Positions 7,579 through 13,320 of a stretch of DNA of 13,320 bases are shown in pieces; position 1 is the stretch's first letter, and every line of letters starts with the position of its first letter. This DNA comes from CAZNQW01 sp964575225 (GTDB lineage: Bacteria; Chloroflexota; Anaerolineae; JAAYZQ01). The notes below the pieces were generated by a model. It did not search any database. It was not told the origin of the DNA and was given only the letters and a program-made list of their open reading frames with translations. Both the position numbers and the translations under genes were made by a program. The DNA is taken from NCBI GenBank assembly GCA_964575225.1, contig CAZNQW010000102.1:1-13320 (forward strand). Direction: 5' to 3'.

Positions 7579-9123
7579 ATGCGCATTGCGATCGCCGGAA
7601 TTGCTCACGAGGCACTGACCTTCTCTCCCATCCACGCTACGGCCGAAGACTTTCGGGTGTGGCGCGGATCGGAGATTCTCGAGTACCCGGGGGTGGCTTC
7701 CCTCAGCCGCTGGCAAGATATTGAGCTCATTCCCGTGCTCGTGGCCGAATCATCGGTGCCATCTGGGGTGGTGGAGCGAGAAACCTACATTGGCCATCGC
7801 GATGCCATTCTCGAGGGGATCCGGTGTGCAGGCCCTCTCGATGCCGTCTGCTTGTTGCTCCATGGGGCCATGCTGGTCGAGGGGATCTGGAGCGGGGAAA
7901 CGGATCTGGCGCGTGAGATCCGAGCCCTGGTAGGTCGCGAAGTGTTGATTGGAGCCAGGCTCGATCTGCACGCAAACCTGAGTGACGAGTTTGCCAACAA
8001 GGTGGACCTGTGGGCAGGCTACCGAACGGCCCCCCACCGAGATGTCGATGAGACGTTGTGGCGCACGGTAGCGCTCCTGGCGCGGTGCATTCGCGAGGGG
8101 ATCCGACCGAAACCTGTCTTTGTCCACTTGCCTCTCCTGCTCCAGGGTGAAAAAGCCACCACGGATGCGGAGCCGATGCGTTCTTTGTTGGCTACGGTCG
8201 CGGAGATCGAAACTCTTCCGGGTATCCTAAATGCCGAGCTGCTGGTTGGGTTCGGTTGGGCGGATGCTGCTCACTCTGGTAGCAGTGTGACTGTGGTGGC
8301 CCAGGGGGAAGAGAACTTGCCTGTCGCTCGCACGCAGGCCAAAGGACTTGCTCAGGCCATGTGGCAAAATCGACGTGATTTTGTGGTCGCTCAGGAGACG
8401 GCTCTCTCAGCCGATGAGGCCATTGATCGAGCGCTGCGTGCTTCCGAAGGCACCGTTTTTGTCAGCGACTGTGGCGACAATCCCAGTGCGGGTGCCACTG
8501 GAGATGTACCTTACTTTCTGTCTCGCTTGACCGCGAAAAAAGTGCAGGATGCGGTATTGGCGGGCATCGCTGATGAATCTGCGTATGGCATCTGTGCCGA
8601 GGCAGGTGTTGGTGCAACTGTCACGGTTGATTTGGGAGGCAAGCTCGATACTCTGCATGGAGAGCCGGTCACAGTGACCGGTGTTGTGGAGCACATCTCT
8701 CAAGGGGGTGGCCCAGCCGAGAGGTCAATGGCTACGGGTGAAGGGCGTGGAGGTCAAGAGGAACACGGTGGGGGAGGTCTGAACGCGCAACCAGCCCAGA
8801 ATGGGGAGGCTGTGGCGACGCTGCGCGTTGGCGGAATCCGCGTGTTGGTGACATCCAGGCGGAAAATGTTTGCGCGGCTTGAGGATTTCCATTGTGCAGC
8901 GATTGATCCGCTCGAACACAAGCTGGTCGTGGTCAAGATGGGCTACCTGTTTCCCGAGCTACGGGACATTGCTCCTCGCGAGATCCTGGCCTTTACCCCG
9001 GGCTGTGCGGACATGGATCTGACGAGGCTACCGTATCGTTATGTGACAAGGCCAATCTATCCCGTGGACTCGGATATGGCATGGCGGCCTCTGATCACAA
9101 ACGTGGCTGGATACACCGACTGA
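7579..9123 (+). CDS. M81 (MlrC-type) metallohydrolase
   Basis: This 514-residue protein belongs to the family of MlrC, the zinc enzyme that finishes microcystin breakdown; most relatives occur in transporter-linked catabolic loci and have unknown substrates. The N-terminus MRIAIAGIAHE matches the family opening. The metal motifs are DLHANLSDEF (Asp129, His131) and YRTAPHRDVDE (His153), followed by SDCGDNPSAGATGD at 296-309. Residues about 375-410 form a Gly/Glu/Gln-rich, low-complexity stretch that looks like a loop insertion. I start at ATG 7579 on family grounds although its ribosome site is weak; ATG 7531 would add 16 residues. It follows two amidohydrolase-like genes and precedes an aminotransferase, consistent with cleavage of a C-N bond in the imported compound, which is inference. 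Confidence 0.88.
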   Translation: MRIAIAGIAHEALTFSPIHATAEDFRVWRGSEILEYPGVASLSRWQDIELIPVLVAESSVPSGVVERETYIGHRDAILEGIRCAGPLDAVCLLLHGAMLVEGIWSGETDLAREIRALVGREVLIGARLDLHANLSDEFANKVDLWAGYRTAPHRDVDETLWRTVALLARCIREGIRPKPVFVHLPLLLQGEKATTDAEPMRSLLATVAEIETLPGILNAELLVGFGWADAAHSGSSVTVVAQGEENLPVARTQAKGLAQAMWQNRRDFVVAQETALSADEAIDRALRASEGTVFVSDCGDNPSAGATGDVPYFLSRLTAKKVQDAVLAGIADESAYGICAEAGVGATVTVDLGGKLDTLHGEPVTVTGVVEHISQGGGPAERSMATGEGRGGQEEHGGGGLNAQPAQNGEAVATLRVGGIRVLVTSRRKMFARLEDFHCAAIDPLEHKLVVVKMGYLFPELRDIAPREILAFTPGCADMDLTRLPYRYVTRPIYPVDSDMAWRPLITNVAGYTD

Positions 9124-9246
9124 GTGTCTGCGATGCGCCCCGCGGCTTTTCCCTGTCCGACTCGCGGTGGTTGCCATCAGGCCAGAAGGTACTCCAGAAA
9201 ACGAGTGACCATTACTAGAATCGAAATCGAAAAAGGAGATTGAAAA

Positions 9247-10503
9247 ATGCCAGGACCAGGAATGGACTTGATTGGTGAAGAGGAAATCCAAGAAGTCATG
9301 GATGTTCTGCGATCGGGGTATCTCTATCGCTACGATGTGGCCCCGGGTACCGAGACGAGTACTCGCTTTCAAGGCAAGGTGCTCAAGCTGGAAGAGGAAG
9401 TGGCTCGCTCGTCGGGGGTGCGTTATGCCCTGGCCGTCAACTCGGGGACGTCTGCTTTGATGACGGCCCTGGCTGGCCTAGGCATTGGACCTGGTGATGA
9501 AGTGATCGTGCCCGGCTTTACCTTTGTGGCCAGCATCTCTGCCATCGTGTATGCTGGCGCCGTGCCCGTGCTGGCCGAAGTCGATCGTACCTTCAACCTC
9601 GACCCCGAAGATGTGAAGCAGAAAATCACGAAACGCACCAAGGCCCTTATGGTAGTGCACATGATGGGCAACCCAGCTCGATTGGATGAGCTGAAGGTGA
9701 TTGCCGACGAACATGGATTGCTTCTTATCGAAGACTGCTGCCAGGCCTTTGGCGCTTCATACAAGGGCCGGCCTATCGGGTCGATCGGGCATATCGGAGG
9801 GTTCAGTTTCAATGTCTTCAAGACCATCACCGCGGGCGATGGGGGCATGATCATCACCGACGATGAAGAGCTTTACCGGCGATGCTTTGCATTCCATGAT
9901 CAAGGGCACTCGCCGCTGAGAACCGGCGTCGAGATTGGCAAGCGCCCTTTCCTCGGCCTTGACTTTCGTTGTACCGAACTGCAAGCAGCCGTGCTGCGGG
10001 CCCAACTGCGTAAGCTCCCGGCCATGCTCGATCATCTGCGCGCCAACAAGCGCCGGTTCAAGTCCTTGATTGCCGATTTGCCTGGTCTTGAATTCCGCGA
10101 AGTGGTCGATCCCGAAGGCGACCTTGGCACCATGCTGACCGTCATCCTGCCTACGGCCGAGGTGGCCAAGAAAGTCGCGGGCGATCTCAAGAGCAAGATC
10201 CTGGCCGATTCCGGCTGGCATAACTACAGCAATATGGAACATCTCTTGGAGCAGCGAATGCCCACGCAAGTTTCGTGTTCCTTCAATTGCCATCACTATG
10301 CTGAGCGCGGTGGGCAGATGCGCTATTTCAAGGGGATGCTGCCTCAGACCGACGACTTGTTGTCGCGGTCTATGAACATCAGCATCGGCATCCCCGATCC
10401 GGGCCTGGCGGCCGCCTTTGGCCTGAGTGTCAAAGACGGGCCCGAAGTGTTGGAGGAACGTGCGGTTCAGTTTCGCCAAGTCGCTGACCGCCATCTGTCC
10501 TAG
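9247..10503 (+). CDS. DegT/DnrJ/EryC1/StrS-family PLP aminotransferase
   Basis: This 418-residue sugar/cyclitol aminotransferase uses pyridoxal phosphate and normally moves an amino group between glutamate/glutamine and a keto sugar or keto cyclitol. The PLP-phosphate loop region is NSGTSALMTAL from 65, followed by PGDEVIVPGFTF. The ring-nitrogen Asp is Asp163 (EDCCQAFGA), and the Schiff-base lysine is Lys192 (NVFKTITAGDGG). The substrate-side motif LDFRCTELQAAVLRAQL follows. Here the common GEGG is AGDGG. ATG 9247 has AAAGGAG with an eight-base spacer. Members are usually biosynthetic; sitting in an uptake operon with two dehydrogenases suggests amino-sugar or aminocyclitol metabolism, possibly run in the deaminating direction. 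It could still be a cell-surface sugar biosynthesis enzyme. Confidence 0.93.
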   Translation: MPGPGMDLIGEEEIQEVMDVLRSGYLYRYDVAPGTETSTRFQGKVLKLEEEVARSSGVRYALAVNSGTSALMTALAGLGIGPGDEVIVPGFTFVASISAIVYAGAVPVLAEVDRTFNLDPEDVKQKITKRTKALMVVHMMGNPARLDELKVIADEHGLLLIEDCCQAFGASYKGRPIGSIGHIGGFSFNVFKTITAGDGGMIITDDEELYRRCFAFHDQGHSPLRTGVEIGKRPFLGLDFRCTELQAAVLRAQLRKLPAMLDHLRANKRRFKSLIADLPGLEFREVVDPEGDLGTMLTVILPTAEVAKKVAGDLKSKILADSGWHNYSNMEHLLEQRMPTQVSCSFNCHHYAERGGQMRYFKGMLPQTDDLLSRSMNISIGIPDPGLAAAFGLSVKDGPEVLEERAVQFRQVADRHLS

Positions 10504-10519
10504 CTGTCTCCCTGCTCCT

Positions 10520-10549
10520 AACCCAAGGAAGAGCGTTGGCGGTTCTTTT
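10520..10549 (+). terminator. Weak candidate terminator after the aminotransferase gene
   Basis: AACCCAA (10520-10526) can pair with TTGG-c-GGTT (10536-10544) if bulged bases are allowed on the right arm, with a purine-rich loop and then CTTTT. Stem strength is modest and the T tract short, so some read-through into the regulator gene is likely. The tail abuts the predicted -35 of that gene. Confidence 0.3.
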
Positions 10550-10576
10550 GCGAGTGCAGCGGAAGTGTAGTATACT
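10548..10576 (+). promoter_or_regulatory. Promoter of the LacI-family regulator gene
   Basis: TTGCGA at 10548-10553 (four of six consensus bases) and TATACT at 10571-10576 (five of six) are separated by 17 bases. The -10 lies inside the perfect palindrome AGTATACT (10569-10576), and a second small inverted repeat, ATACT/AGTAT, spans 10572-10583. These do not resemble the 88-113 operator, so autoregulation by the same protein is not obvious. Confidence 0.6.
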
Positions 10577-10605
10577 GGAGTATCATGAACTGTGGAGTCT
10601 AATCC

Positions 10606-11667
10606 GTGAGAGATCGACAAACTCGGGTGACCATGAAGGATATCGCGTCACAATTGAACGTGTCGGTGACCACTGTCTCCCGAGCGATGGCCGATAAACC
10701 CGATATCTCCCCCGAAATGAAGCAGCGTGTCTTGGAGCTTGCCAGGGAAAAAGGCTATGTGAAAAGCGCCTTGGGCCGGGGTTTAGTCACCGGCTTTTCT
10801 GGTGCTGTGGGCTGCGTGGTGCGCACACCCGCCGATGCCGTCGGGGGTAGCATCCTCGAAGGTGTCGAAGATGTGGCCACTGAAAAAGAAATTGCGGTGA
10901 TGATTGCTTCGTCCCGTCTGGATATGGAGCGTGAGATCGCCGCCATCGACCGGTTCGATTCGTATGGAGTGGCCGGTATCCTAGTCCTGTGTTCGCAAAG
11001 CTACCCCGAGACAAAATCACGGCTTGGTATGTTGCGTTCCCCCACGGTATTCGTCAGCAGCGATGAGCCGGGCTTTGGCGCCAAGACCGTGCGCGCCGAT
11101 AACCTGAGCGGATCTGCTTCAGCGGTCTCACACCTGATCGAACTTGGGCACCGCCGGATTGCTCATCTCAGCGTTGGGATGCATCTGGCGGTGCAGGGGG
11201 AGACCTCTCTGGAAGAGCGGTTGACGTTCGAAGGCCAGCAGCGTTACACGGGCTATCGGAAAGCTTTGGCCGACCATGGTTTGCCGTTCGATCCTCGCTG
11301 GGTGGTGGCGATCGAGGACAGCCGAGAGGGAGGGGAAAGAGGAATTCAGCAGGTCCTTGGATTAGAACCCAGGCCGACCGCGGTCTTTTGCTTTGACGAT
11401 GAGATCGCTTTGGGCGCGATGGCCACTTTGGCCCGGCTCGGTCTCCATGTGCCGCGCGATCTATCCGTTGTCGGCTTTGACGATATCCCTATCGCTGCAT
11501 GGGTGTCTCCGACCTTGACCACCGTGCGACAGCCACTGCGTGAGATCGGACGATTCGCCATGGAAACGGTGTTGGACATGCTGGCAGAACGTCCATGTGC
11601 CGACGAAACGGTGTTTCCATGTGAGTTGGTACTTCGAGGATCGACGGCACCTCCCCTATCGGAGTGA
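10606..11667 (+). CDS. LacI-family transcriptional regulator
   Basis: This 353-residue DNA-binding repressor has an N-terminal helix-turn-helix at about 9-33 (TMKDIASQLNVSVTTVSRAM), a hinge (GYVKSALGRGL near 50-60) and a periplasmic-binding-protein-like sensor domain. The sensor ends with the family's hallmark stretches VFCFDDEIALGA near 260 and RDLSVVGFDDIPIA near 285-298. The GTG at 10606 has GGAG at 10594-10597 with an eight-base spacer; internal starts at GTG 10627 or ATG 10633 would still keep the HTH. It lies directly downstream of the cluster on the same strand with its own promoter and terminator. It most likely represses the 59-113 promoter and is released by the imported compound or an intermediate, which is inferred from the operator shape and proximity. 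Confidence 0.93.
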   Translation: MRDRQTRVTMKDIASQLNVSVTTVSRAMADKPDISPEMKQRVLELAREKGYVKSALGRGLVTGFSGAVGCVVRTPADAVGGSILEGVEDVATEKEIAVMIASSRLDMEREIAAIDRFDSYGVAGILVLCSQSYPETKSRLGMLRSPTVFVSSDEPGFGAKTVRADNLSGSASAVSHLIELGHRRIAHLSVGMHLAVQGETSLEERLTFEGQQRYTGYRKALADHGLPFDPRWVVAIEDSREGGERGIQQVLGLEPRPTAVFCFDDEIALGAMATLARLGLHVPRDLSVVGFDDIPIAAWVSPTLTTVRQPLREIGRFAMETVLDMLAERPCADETVFPCELVLRGSTAPPLSE

Positions 11668-11739
11668 TGCTGTCCCAGCCCCTGGCACCTGAGGAGGCGT
11701 GCGGCGGCAACCCGAAGCATGCGATTTGATGATCTACCG

Positions 11740-11776
11740 GAGGGAGCCTTTGGAGCCTCCCTCATTTTGTTTTCTT
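11740..11776 (+). terminator. Intrinsic terminator of the LacI-family gene
   Basis: GAGGGAG (11740-11746) pairs perfectly with CTCCCTC (11757-11763) around a ten-base loop that can itself pair CC with GG. It is followed by the T-rich tail ATTTTGTTTTCTT. It begins 72 bases after the regulator stop codon and marks the end of the catabolic unit. Confidence 0.75.
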
Positions 11777-12285
11777 GTAGCCAGGGGCGTCGATGGGATC
11801 GACAAGACGCGCAGGCTATGGAGGGCGCTCGCTACTCAACTACAACTGTCGCACTGCTGCCGATTCGAGATCCGGGGTGGGCTGCATGGCGGATGGTGCT
11901 CGCCGGCGGGCCTCCCTGATGACAAGGTGCCAGACAAGAGCATCGAACGCCTGGCGGAATAGATCACCGTCCCGGCGCACATGTGGTTGCGGCAAAAGCT
12001 GGCATGGCCGCCGTTAGGGACACAGGCGCGTGGCTTCGTGGATCAGGCGGTAGGAGGCGCCGTGGATGCGTATCTCCCAGGCCTGGTGGCAGAGGCCCCA
12101 GGTTTTGTGATCGGGCACCCAGTGCTGGACGATGTGCGATCTGCCGTCGTGTTTGATTCCCCGGGTGTTGGGCTCACCCTTGAGGCCCGTGGTTCATCAT
12201 CCACGCAGGAAGCCTTCGGAGTGGGCCAATCATCAAGGAAGCAAGGGTAAATTTCTTGAATTGGCTGCAAGGTTTGTACAAAGAA
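11777..12285. other. Gene-free stretch between the catabolic unit and the XRE-cupin unit
   Basis: No intact gene is supported here. Forward frames of 60-90 codons exist but lack usable ribosome sites, show no codon bias and match no family I recognise. The only coding-like signal is on the minus strand (11840-12193) and is interrupted. I saw no tRNA, CRISPR-like repeat, or transposon end repeats. The base composition shifts to more AT from about 12245, where the next promoter begins. Confidence 0.6.
11840..12193 (-). pseudogene. Degraded minus-strand coding relic, family not recognised
   Basis: Read on the minus strand from 12193, 59 codons without a stop are followed by TAA (12016-12014) and, in the same frame, 57 further codons ending at TAG (11842-11840). 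Two TGA codons stand just before 12193. The first half uses G or C at the third position in about 48 of 57 codons, as expected for a real gene in moderately GC-rich DNA. The conceptual protein is rich in His, Trp and Arg (for example VQHWVPDHKTWGLCHQAW, then RRDGDLFRQAFDALVWHLV). I do not recognise the family; a decayed transposase or other accessory gene is possible. It could also be chance openness in GC-rich sequence. Confidence 0.3.
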
Positions 12286-12314
12286 TTGACAAATACTCAA
12301 TTCTATGGTATATT
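12286..12314 (+). promoter_or_regulatory. Promoter of the XRE-cupin regulator
   Basis: TTGACA (12286-12291) and TATATT (12309-12314) are 17 bases apart, matching the sigma70 consensus in eleven of twelve hexamer bases. The predicted start is near 12321, leaving a leader of about 73 bases. Confidence 0.8.
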
Positions 12315-12323
12315 GCGAGCAAT
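12312..12323. promoter_or_regulatory. Candidate operator palindrome at the XRE-cupin promoter
   Basis: ATTGC-GA-GCAAT (12312-12323) is an inverted repeat overlapping the end of the -10 box and the expected transcription start. A second perfect palindrome, TGTGCACA, lies at 12329-12336. The placement suits repression, plausibly autoregulation by the XRE-cupin protein encoded directly downstream; this is inferred from position only. Confidence 0.45.
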
Positions 12324-12393
12324 TCGGCTGTGCACAATAGGCCGTCTCTGGAAGTTGGCAGTGCAATGGTAGCTCTCAGCTAAGGAGTTTGCA

Positions 12394-12966
12394 TTGACTC
12401 TTGGCAGCAACATCAGAATGGCCAGAAATCAGAAGGCTCTGACGGGTAAGGCACTCGCCCAGAGCGTAGGTGTCTCGCCGAGTCTTATTAGCAAAATTGA
12501 ACATGATGTCGTATCTCCCTCCTTGGCATTGTTAAGAAAGATCTCTGCTCAGCTTCAAATACCTCTCCCCGATCTTGTGGATATTGATCCCAAGCCTGAA
12601 TCCTCATCTAGCTCCTTGGAAGAGCTGGGAAAAGCATGTGTTGTCAGGTCTGATCAACGAAGGCTGCTACATTTTCCCGATTCGAATCTCACCTACCAGT
12701 TGCTCACTCCAACGCTTCAGGGAATGGCTGAATTCGTGTGGGTGGAACTCGAACCCAACGCAGGTTTTGAGCAGATGCACCGTCGAGTAGGGGAGGAATA
12801 CTCCCTGGTGTTGGAGGGTACCCTCCACGTGTATATCGAAGATGAAGAGTATGTGCTACACAAAGGGGACTGCATCATTTTTGACAATTCCCTCTCCCAT
12901 AGGTACAAGAACGAGGGGCATGAAAAAGTGGTATGGGTGTACGTGGGGATTCCACCCACTCTCTAG
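12394..12966 (+). CDS. XRE-family regulator with C-terminal cupin sensor domain
   Basis: This 190-residue transcription factor combines an N-terminal Cro/C1-type helix-turn-helix (about 4-58, with GKALAQSVGVSPSLISKIE) and a C-terminal cupin barrel (about 113-186). Cupin landmarks are His129, Glu134-Glu135 before LVLEGTLHVYI, GDCIIFDNSLSHRY at 158-171 with His169. A Ser-rich linker (70-75) joins the domains. Relatives of this layout, such as PuuR, often control amine or amino-acid-derivative catabolism by binding a small ligand in the cupin. The start is TTG 12394 with AAGGAG at 12382-12387 and a six-base spacer. It precedes a probable amine-oxidising enzyme gene on the same strand, the likely regulated target, separated by a repeat-rich gap. 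Confidence 0.92.
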   Translation: MTLGSNIRMARNQKALTGKALAQSVGVSPSLISKIEHDVVSPSLALLRKISAQLQIPLPDLVDIDPKPESSSSSLEELGKACVVRSDQRRLLHFPDSNLTYQLLTPTLQGMAEFVWVELEPNAGFEQMHRRVGEEYSLVLEGTLHVYIEDEEYVLHKGDCIIFDNSLSHRYKNEGHEKVVWVYVGIPPTL

Positions 12967-13010
12967 CTGTACAGGGATTGATAGGTCTATCCGATGACGG
13001 CGACAGAGCG

Positions 13011-13026
13011 ACAGTGTGAGCACTGT
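13011..13026. repeat. Inverted repeat 45 bp after the XRE-cupin gene
   Basis: ACAGTG (13011-13016) and CACTGT (13021-13026) are perfect six-base arms around TGAG. There is no T run after it, so it is a poor terminator; a protein-binding palindrome upstream of the next promoter is an alternative. Confidence 0.45.
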
Positions 13027-13089
13027 AGGGCGACCAGCGAGATAGCAAGACCTCGGAATTTTCACGCGATTTTTGCCAATGGATTAGAG

Positions 13090-13146
13090 ACCCGTTGAGG
13101 CTTGGCGCTCTCGAATTGATTGGTGACAGAAGGTCAACCCGTTGAG
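13090..13146 (+). repeat. Ten-base direct repeat in the upstream region of the last gene
   Basis: ACCCGTTGAG occurs at 13090-13099 and again at 13137-13146, with the two starts 47 bases apart. The second copy lies within the spacer of the candidate promoter at 13123-13151. Two spaced copies, one between -35 and -10, fit a repressor-binding arrangement; the XRE-cupin protein is the nearest candidate. Confidence 0.5.
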
Positions 13147-13151
13147 ATAGT
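13123..13151 (+). promoter_or_regulatory. Candidate promoter of the terminal oxidoreductase gene
   Basis: GTGACA (13123-13128, five of six) and GATAGT (13146-13151, four of six) are 17 bases apart. Start would be near 13158, giving a leader of about 85 bases. It is weaker than the other promoters, which suits a controlled gene. A TTGACA at 13186-13191 has no acceptable -10 at the right distance. Confidence 0.4.
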
Positions 13152-13154
13152 TTG

Positions 13155-13242
13155 TCGGAAATGAGCAGCCTGTTGCCATACAGGCTTGACAACATTTTCC
13201 GAGTCAGTTCTTTGACCACATTCTATGCCATCAAGTTGTCAA
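13155..13242 (+). promoter_or_regulatory. Structured leader with nested and alternative stems before the last gene
   Basis: Three complementary pairs occur in 88 bases. GCCTGT (13168-13173) pairs with ACAGGC (13180-13185) around a six-base loop. TCGGAAA (13155-13161) pairs with TTTCCGA (13196-13202), enclosing the first stem. TTGACAAC (13186-13193) pairs with GTTGTCAA (13235-13242), the eight bases directly touching ATG 13243. The last stem could hide the start codon. I recognise no known riboswitch class, and no strong ribosome site is visible. Confidence 0.4.
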
Positions 13243-13320
13243 ATGAGCTCTGAGAAACACACCACGGACCTACGCATTACTGAACATCCCATTCTTCCGG
13301 CTGAGGTCCGGGAGAAGGTT
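13243..13320 (+). CDS. Partial: N-terminus of a 2Fe-2S/FAD amine-oxidising oxidoreductase (sarcosine-oxidase-alpha/HcnA-like)
   Basis: Only the first 26 codons lie in the window; the frame is open to the last base. The sequence RITEHPILPAE at residues 11-21 matches the conserved start of the 2Fe-2S domain found in sarcosine oxidase alpha, hydrogen-cyanide synthase A and related amine dehydrogenase subunits, where a 2Fe-2S fold follows directly. Such enzymes oxidise N-methyl or secondary amines or opines. The start is uncertain: ATG 13243 and the in-frame ATG 13225 (six codons earlier) both lack a clear ribosome site, and a TGA at 13213 limits anything earlier. Its position after an XRE-cupin regulator of the amine-catabolism type agrees with the assignment. 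The identification rests on a short stretch. Confidence 0.65.
   Translation, partial: MSSEKHTTDLRITEHPILPAEVREKV

Noticed and set aside
9757..10620. Minus-strand open frame of 287 codons opposite the aminotransferase
   Set aside because: Although long, it mirrors the aminotransferase gene, crosses its stop and the regulator promoter, and shows no family motif; codon use follows the opposite strand.
11699..11962. Plus-strand open frame after the LacI-type gene
   Set aside because: The GAGGAGG is only one base from the GTG, the frame runs across the terminator, and the product is Cys/Arg-rich with no recognisable domain.
11981..12250. Plus-strand open frame in the gene-free stretch
   Set aside because: No ribosome site and no third-position bias; the opposite strand has the better coding signal.
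13186..13215. TTGACA near the last gene as a promoter -35
   Set aside because: No hexamer 16-18 bases downstream resembles TATAAT; the same bases are better explained as an arm of the TTGACAAC/GTTGTCAA stem.
12967..13242. tRNA, CRISPR or insertion-sequence content in the last intergenic region
   Set aside because: No cloverleaf with a T-loop GTTCGA, no regularly spaced repeats, and no terminal inverted repeats with a transposase were visible.

Overview
The window (moderately GC-rich, perhaps 55-60 % by eye; not computed) reads as a chromosomal segment from a heterotrophic bacterium, and every confident gene is on the + strand. The substrate-binding lipoprotein has a short lipobox followed by a Pro/Thr/Ala/Glu-rich linker. 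Together with the carbohydrate ABC permeases, MlrC-type protein and LacI regulator, this resembles Chloroflexota (Anaerolineae-like) sugar-uptake loci. That placement is inference from style; no marker gene is present.

Region 1 (1-191) is a control region. A consensus sigma70-type promoter (TTGACA, 17-bp spacer, TATAAT) is followed at once by a 26-bp near-perfect palindrome with a CG centre, the form of a LacI-family operator, lying on the expected transcription start.

Region 2 (192-10503) is a nine-gene, same-strand and probably co-transcribed catabolic cluster. In order: Gfo/Idh/MocA dehydrogenase, zinc-dependent alcohol/polyol dehydrogenase, CUT1-type substrate-binding lipoprotein, two ABC permeases, two neighbouring amidohydrolase-2-like TIM-barrel proteins, an M81/MlrC-type metallohydrolase and a DegT/DnrJ/EryC1/StrS PLP aminotransferase. 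No ABC ATPase is encoded here. A strong double hairpin separates the binding protein from the permeases. Region 3 (10504-11776) is a LacI-family regulator with its own promoter and a terminator behind it. The most economical reading is a LacI-controlled pathway that imports an amino- or amide-substituted sugar or cyclitol, hydrolyses it, and oxidises and (de)aminates the product. The exact substrate cannot be read from the sequence.

Region 4 (11777-12285) has no intact gene. It holds a degraded minus-strand reading frame with GC-rich third codon positions in its first half.

Region 5 (12286-13320) is a separate unit: a well-formed promoter, an XRE-cupin regulator, a 276-bp intergenic region rich in repeats and hairpins, and the first 26 codons of what looks like a 2Fe-2S/FAD amine-dehydrogenase-type oxidoreductase cut by the window end.

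The most noteworthy points are the consensus promoter/operator pair, the amidohydrolase pair in which the first member has lost the metal-ligand motifs kept in the second, the double hairpin inside the ABC operon, and the repeat-rich control region before the last gene.
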